Below, one piece after another: positions 1 to 12,193 of a DNA stretch of 64,000 nt; within the stretch, counting starts at the first letter, position 1, and the number at the start of each line of letters is the position of its first letter. This DNA is from Bisporella sp. PMI_857. Its lineage: Eukaryota > Ascomycota > Leotiomycetes > Helotiales > Helotiaceae. The notes beneath the pieces are model-generated. The model did not search any database and was not told the DNA's origin. It saw nothing but the letters and a program-made list of their open reading frames with translations. The DNA lies in contig JAJSPD010000045.1 in assembly GCA_021307315.1 (NCBI GenBank), positions 62,001 to 126,000 of the forward strand, written 5' to 3'. A program made the translations under genes and the position numbers.

Positions 1-1
1 T

Positions 2-948
2 AGCGCTGTCGAGCCTCGCAACCATGACTCTGATCAAAGAAGAAAAGGTAAACAAGAGGGATCTGAAGATGTATGCATGCCTCATACAACAGAAACAATC
101 GGTTCTAACTCAACCAGACATGCACAGATCACAGAATTAGTGGATCGAGGACCAACAGATCCAGTCTCGGGTATCCTATCAGCAACCCATTCTATCATAG
201 GGGCAGTTTTGATGGGAGTCCTTGATTATCCTATCGAAGTCCACCGCATGGTGAAAGAAGAAACATCCGCCACCGAATTTGCCAAGAACTTCGGCACCGT
301 TGGTGGAAAGGGGGTTGGTCGTATTGTCGGCGCGGCATTGAGAGCACCGATGGATGTTACCCTGGGTGTTAGTCAGGGATTTCATAACGTGGATAGATTG
401 ATGGGTGGAGACGTACGGCCGCAGAAGAAAGTCACCGGTATCAAAAGCGGTTCTGAGGCTGCCGTAAAGGTGAGGCTCGATACCAACGACTCTTACTTGT
501 GCCACGTACTAAAAATGTGTAGGGGCTGGGGTTGGGTATCTGGGATGGCGTAACGGGAATAGTCACAGAGCCGATCAGAGGCGGGAGGACTGGTGGATGG
601 AAAGGAAGCATAAAGGGAGTGGGAAAGGGACTTCTCGGTGTAGTCTGCAAGCCCGCTGCAGGTACGTAATGTTTATCTCAAGTCTTTGACCTGGTTATTC
701 AACGCGTCAGAGTTTCTGATGATTGAATAGGCGCAACTGGCCTACCAGCATATCTTTTTAAAGGTGCTTATGAGGAAGTTTGTAAGGTTTCAGGGGCACA
801 TTCAAGAACGAACGAAGCCGTTATGGCCGCTTTGCTAGATCAAGCAGAAGAAGAGTGGAAGATCAGCACTAGTCAAGTGAGGAGACACGTCGTTCAGGTT
901 TGGGATAATATGCTTAGAGCAGACAGCGGACATTGGAAATACGAGTAG
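2..948 (+). CDS. C-terminal part of a fungal glycosyltransferase-type (GT1/GT28-like) protein, 5' truncated by window edge
   Basis: The frame is open from base 2 with no clear start, so the gene begins outside the window. Model: join(2..469,523..661,731..948), 274 residues visible. Intron 1 has a TACTAA branch site at 507-512. The visible protein has repeated Gly-rich amphipathic stretches: GTVGGKGVGRIVGAALRAP, then IWDGVTGIVTEP, GVGKGLLGVVCKPAAG and GLPAYLFKGAYEE. From memory of the family, this pattern forms the C-terminal tail of fungal sterol-glucosyltransferase-like proteins and resembles the VPS13/ATG2 C-terminal type. The catalytic part is not in the window, so the enzyme assignment is an inference from the tail only. 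The last exon ends in a charged helical segment and a TAG at 946-948. Confidence 0.6.
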
Positions 949-1082
949 TGTGGCAATTAATCTTGAGACCGAAGGAGGATGTGTCAATTAGTTAGCTAAT
1001 CATCACACAACGCCAACTTGCATTAAGTCTTCGTATGTTTTTACTACGTCCTCACAGGAGTCACTACTCGGAGTCCGTAGAC

Positions 1083-1907
1083 CTAAGAACTTTCCATCCA
1101 TTCCAATCTTAACAATGAGCTTTTTGGGCTTCCCTCCATTCTCTTCTGAGCCTTTGTTTTATCGTCATCGATCGAAACTTCTTTATAACGCCAGTAACTA
1201 CCATTCTCCACTTTGATCCACGCTATCTGCCTTAGCTCCATGGCGTTAAGGGTCTCAAATTTAATAGGCATCATTGCTTTAGATAGCACAACAATCACAT
1301 CTCCTTGTCTCTTAAGTAGGTCAAGGTCTTCGATGAACTCTTGTTGCACGGCATTTGTAACTGCGATTCGAAAAGCCTAGATGATTTCTGCCTGCTTGCG
1401 AGCCGAGATAGCCGCCGATTCATTGCCAAAATCACCAGATTGCTCTAATATGTAGCCTAACAAAGCATCACCAAGGTATCTTGATAATCTTTTATCTGCT
1501 TCCCTAACCGCTCTCTGAATATCTTGTTTTTTAAATGCTTCTGAGATATTGTCAAGACGCAATGGTGCTTGGCTGGATTGCATGGCTAATTGGCGAACCA
1601 ATTGATCTTTAAATTCATGGTTGCACTGTCGTCAGCGGTTCTGAATATCCTGCCACTAGTGTTCTACAGTTCGAAGCATAGCGTACGGAGTGGGAGGCTT
1701 CGGCAGCGGCGATTTATTTCTCTTTGTCTCCTTTTTAGAGTCAATTATCAACTGAGACGATAAATAATAAAGGATCATAAGTGACTTATATTCGTCTACC
1801 TCTAACCCATCCGACTCGGTGTCAGACCCTCCAGATCTATCATGGCCTCTATCAGAGCCTCCACCTCCACCTCCACCTCCACCCTCCGTCCGGGCCATCC
1901 CCGTCAC
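1083..1907 (-). pseudogene. Unrecognised gene with an in-frame TAG, probably decayed
   Basis: Read on the minus strand from an ATG at 1907, the product starts with a poly-glycine tract encoded by a CCACCT repeat (about 1861-1883). An acidic segment and a hydrophobic helix (LMILYYLSSQLII) follow. A 42-nt intron (donor GTAGAA, branch CTGAC, acceptor CAG, about 1634-1675) would join this to a helical segment ending KQAEII. The frame then meets one TAG at 1377-1379 and continues open in the same frame for about 97 codons (AFRIAVTNAVQQEF..., ..VIVVLSKAMM..) to 1083. Continuity of frame and of coding-like sequence on both sides of the TAG suggests a point-mutated gene. I do not recognise the family. 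An undetected intron or a sequencing error could also explain the stop. Confidence 0.4.
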
Positions 1908-2484
1908 TAGTGCTAGAAAATCCGGTATTATTGGTTGTCTTTGGACTGCAAATTCTGAGGTTCCGGCAGTTTGGTCCCGACAAAGCGCTATTTGAAGGCG
2001 GCTGGGCCCGTCTTGGGTTATCCCCTCTGCGTCTAACCTCTCCTGCCTCCGATGGTCTAAAATAGCATGACGATGTTTTCAGTTCTCCTGCATTAGCCAC
2101 CATGAAATAATTGCGGGCTTCGCTTTCGAATAGTTCAAGTTCCCCTCGATCGAAGGCTTGGTTAAGGATAGAGAAAGATATGCAGCATATAGCTCTTACA
2201 GGTACTGAAAAATTCTGGGGTTACACGACAAAGTGGCTGGGCATAGGCGGTTCTTGATGCATATCTACTGCTGCGCCAGGCCGATTGAGCTAGCCAATGT
2301 CTAAAACTGCAGTTTTCCATATTGAAAGCCCTATCTAAGATTCCACATGATCAAAAGGTTTACGGGTGCCTAAATATTTGATCGTTTCCCTAAAAGTAGG
2401 TTAAACAGGAACATGTTTATGAACTAGACACAGCCTTAGTACTGATCTCTCTCTCTACTCAAGGAGCCATTCACATCTAAGATA
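1908..2484. other. Intergenic, no gene seen
   Basis: There is no supported coding frame. A pyrimidine-rich CTCTCTCTCTACTC stretch just upstream of 2460 looks like the promoter or transcription-start region of the plus-strand DUF6594 gene that follows. Confidence 0.3.
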
Positions 2485-3480
2485 ATGTCAGCAGTATCAC
2501 CAAACCTATCAAATACAAGAGGTTCACAACCCCCACGAAAGATGAGGTAGACGAGAAACCATGGAAATATATCGGTTATCGAGGATTCGCTGAATTTCTC
2601 GGGTCGGATGGTGACTTTTATATCCTTCGGAGGCTCGGGTCACTCAATGCTCGTATTGCGCTGTACCTACAAGACCAGATATCGATACTCGAGAAGAAAC
2701 CAGATGATCTTGACGAAATGTACAGTAGACGAGATGCCGACGATGTGAATAACGGATCTCTCAGAGATGACCAAATAGATCGCGCAGATCTCATTCACGA
2801 AATAGTCCGCAAATTCACAAAATATAGTGCGTTATTTATACTCAGTTTCCAAGCTGTTCCTTGAATGACAAGCACGCAGATGAATTCATAATCTTACAGA
2901 CGCAGACGGCTTCAGCCAGCCGCAGAAAAGGACATAGAAAGCGTGCGGAACTGGCACTTCAACCACGGGAACCTCGCGATCGACAGCGCGGAGCAGCAAT
3001 ACCTTACGCATCGTCACAATCTCATCTCCATTGTGCGCAAAGAAAAGTCCGCCTTTCGGCGGCTCCTCGAGCGCTCCCTCAGCTTCCGCATCCACCCATT
3101 CTGGCGACTCAAAACGGTGCCGCAGCTCCCGGCCTACGGCGAGCAGGTCATCACGTACACGTCGGACAAGTGGATCAACCGGTTTATTACGATGGTGATC
3201 ATGAGCATCGGCACGGTCATGCTCATCGCACCACTTTGGATCCTGCAGTCGATCGGCGACGTGAACCGGAAGCTGACCGTGATAACGGCATTTATCGTTG
3301 CGTTTCTCGGGATGGTGTCTTATGTGACGAGCGCGAAGCCGTTTGAGACGTTGGGGGCCACTGCTGCGTAAGTCCACGGGGACCGCGTGCGGAGCGTTGA
3401 GGCCACCTATGCTGACGATGCAATTGAAATGTAGATACTCGGCGGTGCTGATGGTATTCATGCAAGTTGGAAGACCTTGA
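2485..3480 (+). CDS. DUF6594 domain membrane protein, reading frame disturbed at the very start
   Basis: The body matches the fungal DUF6594 family: EKPWKYIGYRGFAEFL, FYILRRLGSLNARIALYLQ, then DIESVRNWHFNH, and a C-terminal pair of membrane helices (WINRFITMVIMSIGTVMLIAP and LTVITAFIVAFLGMVSYVT) followed by FETLGATAAYSAVLMVFMQ. A last intron runs 3368..3434 and the stop is 3478-3480. A probable internal intron runs 2856..2915 (weak donor GTTCCT). The ATG at 2485 is out of frame with the body: the coding-like frame reads SSITKPIKYKRFTTPTK and is preceded by a TAA at about 2478. The start is therefore either lost by a one-base change near codon 2 or lies in an unseen exon. Function of the family is unknown. 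Confidence 0.6.
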
Positions 3481-3893
3481 ACCCTGCTCTGTTGGACGCT
3501 CAGAAGAAAGCAACAAGGCAGCAATTCAGATAGCCGGAGAAAGTGCTCTGGAATTATCTATGTTAAGAGTAGCTATAGTAGCCGAGGTTACATACGACGT
3601 GCCTACAAAAATGCAGTTACATGCACCGAGGGACGTATATATCACATGTTGAAATAAGCATAGGAAGGAGGATGGCTGGGGCTCAAGAGTAGCAATAAAG
3701 TTCTCGGTTAGACCCCTGACCCCCTTTGCGGGGACGCGTACTACCGTCCCAATCATCCTTCCTATTATTATTCTTATCACGTAAATAAGCCCATCTCAAC
3801 CATAAAACACAAGGACCCCTCTTTGTACCTCATATCCTCCAATCCTCCATTGAACCCCCATTGAATATCCATTGAACCTCCAAGCACCTCAAC
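3481..3893. promoter_or_regulatory. Upstream region of the hot-dog fold gene
   Basis: 413 bases without a supported gene. The 3' half is CT/CA-rich (repeated CCTCCATTGAA-like phrases at 3835-3880), as in many fungal 5' untranslated regions, and leads directly into the ATG at 3894. Confidence 0.3.
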
Positions 3894-4769
3894 ATGACGG
3901 ACACGAATAACAAGAGCCCAAACAAAATGTCACGATTGGCGTTATCGGCGTACAATTCGCCGTATTCCCGCTCCGGGGCTCCCTCCACACATCCAAACAC
4001 CGACCCATACGCGGCGCTCCGCGCCCGCGCGCTTGCTACACTTGAAGCTATGGGATATCACCCTGGTACTATGGTAAGATTTGCGTTTACCCCATATTCC
4101 TTGGCACATCATCAGGTCCCATAACCGCATCAGGTTGCGGACTTTGATATGCCCAAGATGCATGTACTCAACACGTAACCCCTAAACCTACAATCTATCA
4201 AAATCCCAATCAAAATAAGTCCTCTAATGCACAGGGAACCCCAGGTCGAGCGCGGCGTCATCTGGGCTGAAGACCAAGACCCTTTCGGGCACGTGATGCA
4301 GTCCCAATACATGACCTTCCTGGGAACCTGCTTCCACCGCGTGATGGAAAGCTACGACGAGTTCCTCAGTGAGAAGGAATATCAAAACATGATCTCCGGC
4401 AGGTCCGGACCGATTCCCGTGGTCCGGAAGTACGAGCTGGAGATCAAGCGGCAGGTCAAGTATCCCGACGCGTTGATCGTGGCGTATCGGCAGGAGCTGA
4501 TCGAGCCGACGAGGAATAACGGGACGACGTCGCTATTTTCGCTTAGCCAGCAGGCAATTGTGGCGGAGGTCAAGGGGAGCGTCACATATATGGATGTTGC
4601 GACTGGGCGGCCGGTGGATATACGTACGCTTGGTGGCGGGTGGGTGAAGCTGTTTGAGGGATTTACTAAGAGGGAGGAGAATTCGAGGTTACTTAAGGAG
4701 AAATGGGATGCTGAACATCCTAAAGGTAGAGCTAAGGGCAAAGCTGGAGCGAGAGAGTCGAAGATATAA
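3894..4769 (+). CDS. Hot-dog fold acyl-CoA thioesterase-like protein
   Basis: Model join(3894..4073,4245..4769), 234 residues. The core VERGVIWAEDQDPFGHVMQ followed by SQYMTFLGTCFHRVMESYDE is the hot-dog thioesterase signature, with an Asp in the active-site loop and the long helix behind it. RKYELEIKRQVKYPD and SLSQQAIVAEVKGSVTYMD supply the strands of the sheet. The first 60 residues are Ser/Pro-rich and may be a targeting or low-complexity leader; the C-terminus is Lys-rich. The intron is longish (171 nt) with donor GTAAGA and acceptor CCCCAG; a shorter acceptor (ACAG at 4234) would break the frame. The substrate cannot be deduced. The family is common in ascomycetes, and many members are predicted mitochondrial or peroxisomal. 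Confidence 0.75.
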
Positions 4770-5074
4770 AAGGAAATTTGAGGGTGGAATATTCCATGGC
4801 ATTATGACTAGAATTGTGATGGCCGGATTATCCTTGTACTACATAGCGAACCTCTATTCGGGTTGAAACTGACCAAAATTGGAATCTGGTGCAATGTTTT
4901 GGCCTTGTCAGCTGTAACTAGAATACCGCTGGTTTCGAAACACCATCTGAGATTTGGCTTCCCCTTCTCTCACATCCTCGCGGTTCTTCTGTGATGATCT
5001 TGCATGGTATGCGGCTCTTCAAACACACATGTAATTCAACTAGCCTCTCCCTCTCAGCCTCCTTCCATTTGATC
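4770..5074. other. Convergent intergenic gap, no gene seen
   Basis: About 300 bases lie between the stop of the plus-strand thioesterase-like gene and the stop of the minus-strand ankyrin gene. I see only the expected 3' untranslated sequence here. Confidence 0.3.
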
Positions 5075-7632
5075 CTAGATAGATAGAAGAAATGGAGAGT
5101 CCTCATCCGTTTCATGTCCTTGATCAGTGTCTGAAGCCCGCGCTGGCTCAGGCGATGGAGGGGGTCCGTACTCCCAACAATGCCAACAGAGGAATTCTGG
5201 CTCTTCCCAGCCGCCCCCCGACGTTTCGTCATAATCGCTTCCTTTCCCTTCTTCTGGACCTGAAGTTGGTAGTGGGCCAGCTCGACTCGAACCCATTTCC
5301 TCCTCTTTGTCGCGAACGTCTTCCTTAAGGCTCGTTGAGGATGATGCGGAAGGCATTTTAGAAGCCTGAATATGGCGCTGTCGGATATCTTTAATCATAT
5401 TCATCCATCGTGTCTCCACTTCACCCACCCAGTATAGAAAGATTTTGCAGTAACCACAGTACCTTGGTTCCCGGTCATCAAAGGGCTCAAACTCCCTACT
5501 GAAAAGTTCTAATAGAGCATTTGCCGACCATCCCTGTTCTTCCAAAATACCTGCTTCCATCTCATTCTGTACAAACTGCGTCAAGTCAATCCCGGCCACT
5601 GTTAAAGCTGTTTTCCATTTAAAGAATGCCCCAGACCAACGAATAGCAAGGGATGTTGGGGTTTCACGTCTATCGCTATACTGATAATCTACGCCAGGCA
5701 GATGAAGCCTAGCACCATTGATCACCAATGCCGTGATCAAATCTGAAGAGCTCAAAGATGCAACAGACTTATGAAGCACTGTGTATCCTCTATGGAGTTC
5801 GTAGGGACCGACAGATTCTTCAGCATCAATATAGCCTCGAAATAAGAACATCACATATTCTATGTTTCTGCCCCAATAATCATACAGCAGGATCTCGTGT
5901 ACAGAGTTGCGCTCTAGACATGTCTTAAGATTATTATTCAAGAATTCGAACACAAATTTGAGGATACTTTTGTAACTTTGCACCGACATCGAGTCTATTG
6001 CCACTCGCATCACGCATTTGAGTAAGTAGAGCCCGTCTTCGTCGATGACGTCTGAAGCTTTTCTTAGCAGCACGTGAAGCGTATTTAAAACAGCGCTTGG
6101 ACTTGCAATTCTCATTTCGTACGCACATGTCATGAGAGGAGTCATACTGCATAGCATTGCGAGGTCAATTGTTAAACGTTATACGCAAAGTAAATGAGAA
6201 GTGGACACCGGAAAATCCACACAATTGAAACGACAAAAAGTAAGGTGAAATACTTACTCATGAATCGTTGGCCAATATTCTGCAGCACATCCCGCCGCTA
6301 GATCTGCTCCGGAATTTAGAAGAATTTCGCATAGACCGGCGTTGCAGCGTCCTGCTGCGATCTACTGCTATTGGCCTGAGTAGACGGTGGCAATGAGTGG
6401 TGTGTATATCCATACATGCAACGGCGTTTCTCCTAGCATATTCGTATCCCAAACAGAGGCTTGACCACCTTTCAAAAGAGACTGTATACCTTGGATATCG
6501 CCAGTACGTGCATAGTCAAAAATCAAGGAGTCGTCGGGAACTGGATAAAACACTCTAATATTATGCTGCCATGAACTATCCTTTTTTATAAAAGCAAACT
6601 GAAACTCACGCCTCAACCCGAGTTTAATCAGCCACCACGATGGACGTATGCGGCAGTTTAAAACCATTTCAGTGGTTGCAGCACAACCACTAATTTGATT
6701 ATGGTAGACCTTTAGGTCAAAATGAACCTTGCACAATGGATTCTCATTCGTAGTGCGGTAATTATTCACAACGTAGCGGATCCTTTGAAAGGAAACAGCC
6801 GCATTGAGATTGCGGCCTTCTTTCTGGAAGCTTAATGGAGGGATATCTTCTTTCGCTGTCTGCATTCCTTGTGCGGCTTCCAGAATCTGCTGAAAGGCAG
6901 CGTTGGTGCCCATCTCAAAGCCCACTCGGTATACAGGATTTTGGATGGAGGTCGCCATTCGCGTAATGTCAGTTATGACCTTAGAATGCAAAACCATGAG
7001 ATGCTCAGTAAAACTAGACTCTGTAGTACTGATGCTTGTTGTACTAATCTGCGGATCGTGTTGCAGCCGTAGGTTTCTCATCCCCTTGTTTATCATTAAG
7101 GTTTGTTGTTCATAACATTCATAACTTCGATGAACTTGATCACTTCACATGAGTCAGTACTCAATTTGCATTATTTATAAGATACTATATACAGAGTGAT
7201 ATGTTGCTGCGCTAGAACCAGCGTGAGTTTCGCCTCCTTAATGCGTCGCAGGGAGTTCTGAATTTGCTCTTTCTTGAAGACGGACTTTAAAGTGCTCCAC
7301 TTTCGAGTACATCGGCTGTGTGATGTGAAGCCAGGCTCGAAGTCTTGAATAAGAATTATCAAGGCAGTAAGAGGGTCGTTGCAGGTGACGAGGATTTCTG
7401 TGATTGTTGGATCCGGACCGTAAAGCAGTTGATGTACTTCTATCTGTTGCAGGACTATCGATAGCACTTTGATACCCTTCACGACGCTCTGGATGTCTTC
7501 GGGGGCGCTCTGAACAGAGCTCCAAAAGTCGTGTAGCTTCTTGAACCCATCAGCGAGTTGGATGGTGATTGACACGACACCAACAACGCTGGCAGCTCCA
7601 GAGAGACCATCCATGGCAGTCAAGATAGCCAA
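5075..7632 (-). CDS. Ankyrin protein with fungal NLR-type N-terminal domain
   Basis: Model complement(join(5075..6146,6258..6361,6416..7142,7193..7632)), 780 residues. The N-terminus (MDGLSGAASVVGVVSITIQL, then FWSSVQSAPEDIQSVV) is the helical domain found at the head of many fungal NACHT and ankyrin proteins. No NTPase domain follows. A middle region of unknown type is followed by ankyrin units: DYARTGDIQGIQSLLKGG, GETPLHIAAGRCNAGLCEIL (restored only when the 54-nt intron 6362..6415 is removed), MTPLMTCAYEMRI and GYTVLHKSVASL. The tail is acidic and Ser/Pro-rich. Start: the Met at 7632 or the in-frame Met at 7614. The gene resembles an NLR with the NACHT core replaced, so a signalling or incompatibility role is possible but unproven. 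Confidence 0.7.
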
Positions 7633-8809
7633 TGATGTAGATATTAAATACTGAAACTATTTTGAAAAATTGAGGAAAGGACATCCACCAGTTTATGTGC
7701 AGCCTCTTTTACTTAAAGAAACAGGCGGGAGGGATGGGACCGGAAGTCAGCCTCGCCAAACGCCGATGTAAAGAGGTAACTTATCTGGCCAATGAGTATG
7801 CCACACTGCACGATCCGCATATGCACTTACAGCAATCCTGGTGAGGGATCAGTAAGGTAGATTTTAGGGCATTTATAATTCAACAAGCTATAATTCAAGA
7901 AGCTAGATCAAAGGACACAAATAGTCATCAATACACATATCCAGTTCTTCAGCAACCGCTGCTATGCCGTTAATCCACCGCACCATTGATACCAACGTAA
8001 AGCACAGAGAGCGAGAAATTCCAATGGAACGTTCTCATTCCCCGAAGAACTATCTAGCTTTCCCGCCATCGCACTAGCAGGAATCGGCACCTCAAGCATG
8101 TAAAGGGAAAGAGCTCTCGGTCCCAAATGACAAGGACCAGCTACTCCGCCTGCCCAACCAACGAAACCCAGAATATACCAACAATCCCTCCCAACATCGG
8201 CATCGGCATACCACAGCATAAAACCAACATCGCCCCAAGCACAACCCTCCACCACACCACATATGTTCCAACCACCGCCACCAATTCCAGAAAACTTAAT
8301 AAAAGTATCACAGCCCCCACAAAATCAAATAACACCTTGGCAAAACTCGAAACAAGAGTTTATCCATCGTACTTGACATGCCAGCTAAATCAGATACGGT
8401 AAAGCGCTCGCATCAAGCCCCGTCTCATGTATAGGAAAAGGATATTTCAAAATCTCGGTATGGCGGGTATATCCATAACAAGATATTGCGCAGCGAAATG
8501 GTACTTTAACGGTTTGCATATCGCGAGAGAATCCTAGCTTGAGGTCCTGAGACATAGAGAAATACTGCAAAAAAAGAGCACCCGGGAAATTCAAATGCTA
8601 TTGGTGAATGACAAAAACTGAACCGCATGCTATTATTTACAAGATGCTATCCTATACACGCTTAAAGCTCCTCTGGTACTTCCTGACTTTGCGTAGCAGA
8701 TCGCAGGAACTGCAAGGCTATCATACCAACATACCTTCTATTTATTTATATACAGTTTCGCGCACCGCGCCTATTTTCGGGTTATTCAATCGTTTGTTGC
8801 TGTTATGTG
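7633..8809. other. Gap with weak minus-strand hydrophobic frames
   Basis: No complete gene can be supported. On the minus strand, 8141-8335 encodes two very hydrophobic helices (LFDFVGAVILLLSFLELVAV, then VVLGAMLVLCCGMP), with a second open frame at 8385-8594. I found no frame-keeping splice joining them. They may be the remnant of a small membrane protein gene or chance. Confidence 0.25.
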
Positions 8810-11800
8810 TCAGAACTGGTGATTCATGGGGAATGTAGTATTTATCCAATCTCCCTGGTACGGAAAGTTGACTACTGGGGTTGGTAGCTGGTTTGGAGGG
8901 AAGAGAGCGTCGAATTGTTCCTGGCAAACAGTCAGTGATATTTTTGCGGTAATGCAAGGGATAAAGATGAGAGCTGTGTTGGTGGTCCCAACCGTAGTTG
9001 CGGACGACAAGATGGCAGACATACCCAGTCAATATCAGCCGTCAGATCATCACCGGGATGAGCAGCTGCTTGAACGGGTGCCCGTCGCAAGTTGGAATCA
9101 CTGGCTGTCTCAGGACTTGGCCGCGACTGGCTCAGATCGGCCCCTGTGTGTGAATCAGCACTTTGTTCGCTTGCGAGATCATATATTCCCGATTATTGAA
9201 AGTCAAAACTTTAAGTATGAAAGAGAAATTTATGGCCATTGGGGCTAACATACATAATGACCGTCCGTCAGAGACGCCTGCAAACTGCGGCCGATCAAGT
9301 TGCACCGACCGTTGTATAGAGCTGATGTTGTCAATTATCGGTCCGCTCCATTTGACATCCTGTTGATGACCGACGGTGTTTACGTTGGGGCCTATCTCTT
9401 TATGTAATTGTTGTGCCTCGTTGACAAAGATCGGATCGTTATGTTCATTTTTGAGAAGAGTATCAGGAGGTTCCACAGAACGAGAAGCACTACTGCTGAG
9501 GTGCTTGTCCATGCCAGGTGGCGCACGTGCGCCACGCATGCTTTGATATACTCTTGTCTTTTGTGCAACCTCAGCCACTATACGAATTGCCTTGATGTCT
9601 CGTGGATCTTTGGCATCGCAACCGAAGACAAAATCCAGGCCTAAAAGTCAGTTAGTCTACTCAGTGACGGAGCCGCGAAGGAGGATGTATTAAAGACATA
9701 CAAGCCCATATCCTATCGGCCTCTTCTCGGTCCGGGCGATACAGCAGCTCCATGCATAATAACAGCGCAATATGATATTGTTGATAAGCACCGGTGTACC
9801 AGCTCCACAGCCGCAACTCAGGACTCCGCTCCAAAGAAATAGCGGTTTCCAGCACCGTGAGTCCTGTATGAACCATGACACCTAAGAACTTTTCAGGCAT
9901 CTCCTTGCTATGATACCGATGCAGGACCATCATGTAAAGCCGGGAAACGAGCATAGTTTTCAAGATCGCTGCATACCTCTGAATAGGGATTTTAAGATCG
10001 AAATACTTGTCGTACCTGGCCATACTATCCTTGAACTTGACAATTCTTTTGAGAATCGTAGTTGGAGATATCTCTTTTCGATCCAGCCTTGGCTGGTCGG
10101 CCCAGACGGATCGCATCATCTCGTTAACCTCAAAACGGACTAATGATAGGGTAGTATCTGTCCAACAATCTGCAGCAATGTGAGGGGCTGCTGAAGGATA
10201 GAGGTCTGCATCATCCACATTGAAGGGTAATTTCGTATCGAAATCTGCTCGATGAATAGTGGGGCGTGGTCCTTGTGCCTCGCAGGTACGGATGTCCAAA
10301 AAGCAAAGCTGATACCAGAGTAGTCGGCGGACATGAGTCTCCAAAGGGTTCATTCCATATGCTTCTCCATCTCTGTGAAGGCCCATACACTCGGCCATTC
10401 TGATGGCAGCACCAACGAGAACAGAATGTGCTCGAGACACTTCAGCTCTGCAGAGAGGTATCTGAAGCATGTTAGTAACTTTTGATAAAGTCAGTGATCA
10501 TACTGACGAGGTACATTACAAATGCTTGCAATGTTTGGATTTTCGTCGTTCTTAAAAAGTTTGCACGTCCAAGTGCATTTTCTGTCCCAAGTCTCAAGTT
10601 CTCGACAAAGCTAGATTTTACCACGCCGAATTCGCGAGTGACAGCACCATCATCCATGCTAACGATCCCAGAGAGCATCGCGGAAAAAACAATGGCTTGA
10701 ACTGAACCTGGCGGTCTAAATCCTTGTTAAAAATAAACGATCTCCTGACAAGATTGGTAACCTTACTCGATACCCAGGTTTATGTCTTCATAAAACATGG
10801 TATAATCTCTCTCAAACGTGGGCCTATGAACGACCTTAGCGATAGGGTGAACAGCGAGAAAGTATTGCCTGATCAGTCTATCTGCCGTCGCTTGCGATGG
10901 AACTAATCCGACTAAAGAGGCTTCACTGGCACCATGGCTAAATGGAAAGTTTGAGCCTGGGGCAATATATCCTGGTCCAGGCTTCAGCCATTGTTTTATA
11001 GGAGGCAACTGTTCTGCCTGCGGTGACTGTGATGCAACGGTCGACGATGAGTCTCTTCGTCCGTCTGATAGCGCAACCGCAAGCGTACGTTCAAGCTGCA
11101 AATATAGTCAGCTTGATATATTTATTGCTTGGCAACATGTGGAATAGCCGGACCAGATGCATAGAGCAACTTGGACTAGTGTCACATTGTCGATAGATCA
11201 ATGTCTGTCCAGCACGTGCGAAACGAATATAAGAAACAAAAGTCTCGAAGAATCAACAAACAAAAATGCACTCACCTCCTCACTAGCCCTTGGCCGAAAA
11301 AATCCGCCGATCCGTTCCGAAATCCTCATCTTCCCCATTGCAAGCCCTAAATCTGACACCTCATCATCTTCCCCCTCATCCCCATACGCTTGATCCATGA
11401 CTGCCAAAGGCGTCAGCTCTAAATCTCGCTCGTCATCGTCTTCATCCTCTTCCTCAGGCAACGTCGCCTTAGACTCCATCCCGGCATCCGCGGCATTCCG
11501 TTCTAGTAGAATCCTTTCAAGGCTTGCAACCTTCTCTTTGAGTTCAGTGAGTTTGTGCTGCGACGCCTCGTCCTGGGCCGGAGCGAGATAGATGCAGCGA
11601 CTCCCATTCTTAATGCAATTCCCGCAGGAGGGCTGTTGCTTGTCGCACCCAGATTTGCGGTGCCGGCATTCGAGACAGGCGCTTATGAGGCGATTGCGTC
11701 GCCGGACTTTCCGAGGACGAGGTGTAGCAGTTGAGGATGGTGCGGATACGGATGGAGGTAAAGCTGGCGGTGCAGAGCTTCTGGGTGTAAATATAGGGGG

Positions 11801-12193
11801 GTGGTGGAACTGAGGATCAAGAGAGGCCAGCTCTGAAGGTATGAAAGAGCCTGTTGCAATAGGGGTTTGTATAGTACCACTTTGGTTTAGGGTAATTCCT
11901 GGGCCTGTGGTCATAATTTGGGAGGGATGCTGTGAATAGCTCGTGACTTGCTGATTACTTGGAGTGCTGCTGGTTCGTTTGAAGCCCTGGCCATGGCTAT
12001 GTAGCTGCTCTCCAGCAAGAGATGGGTAGTGCGTAACATGGTGTTGGGTGTGGCCGACGGTAGAGCTGGGTTGATGCGTCGATTGTGCGGTAGAGGGGAG
12101 GTGCGGAAAGTCAGCGACTTGATTCGGATCACTATTCACAACCTTACCGTAGCCTCCTCCTCCATGGCTATATCCAGGTCCATACGGCTCCAT
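8810..12193 (-). CDS. Zn2Cys6 transcription factor with fungal-specific TF domain
   Basis: Model complement(join(8810..8920,9025..9143,9254..9640,9702..10461,10508..10715,10767..11095,11276..12193)), 943 residues. The zinc cluster at about residues 172-199 reads CLECRHRKSGC then SCGNCIKNGSRC, the full C-x2-C-x6-C-x6-C-x2-C-x6-C set. A basic stretch precedes it (RPRKVRRRNR) and a coiled coil follows (LTELKEKVASLERILLERN). The fungal_trans domain is clear: YFLAVHPIAKVVHRPTFERD, FLRTTKIQTLQAFVMYLIPL, AHSVLVGAAIRMAECMGLHR and VRRLLWYQLCFLDI. The N-terminus is Gln/Ser/Gly-rich and an acidic stretch (EEEDEDDDERD) lies after the cluster. The last exons give ADIDWEQFDALFPP, a usual end for this class. 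No target genes or symbol can be inferred. Confidence 0.9.

Noticed and set aside
2886..3524. Minus-strand open frame of 212 codons opposite the DUF6594 gene
   Set aside because: The sense strand shows a known domain with membrane helices and a spliced C-terminus; the antisense text has no family character.
8141..8594. Hydrophobic minus-strand frames as a small membrane protein gene
   Set aside because: No splice that keeps frame joins the two pieces, there is no convincing start, and composition alone is not enough. Kept only as a note on the gap.
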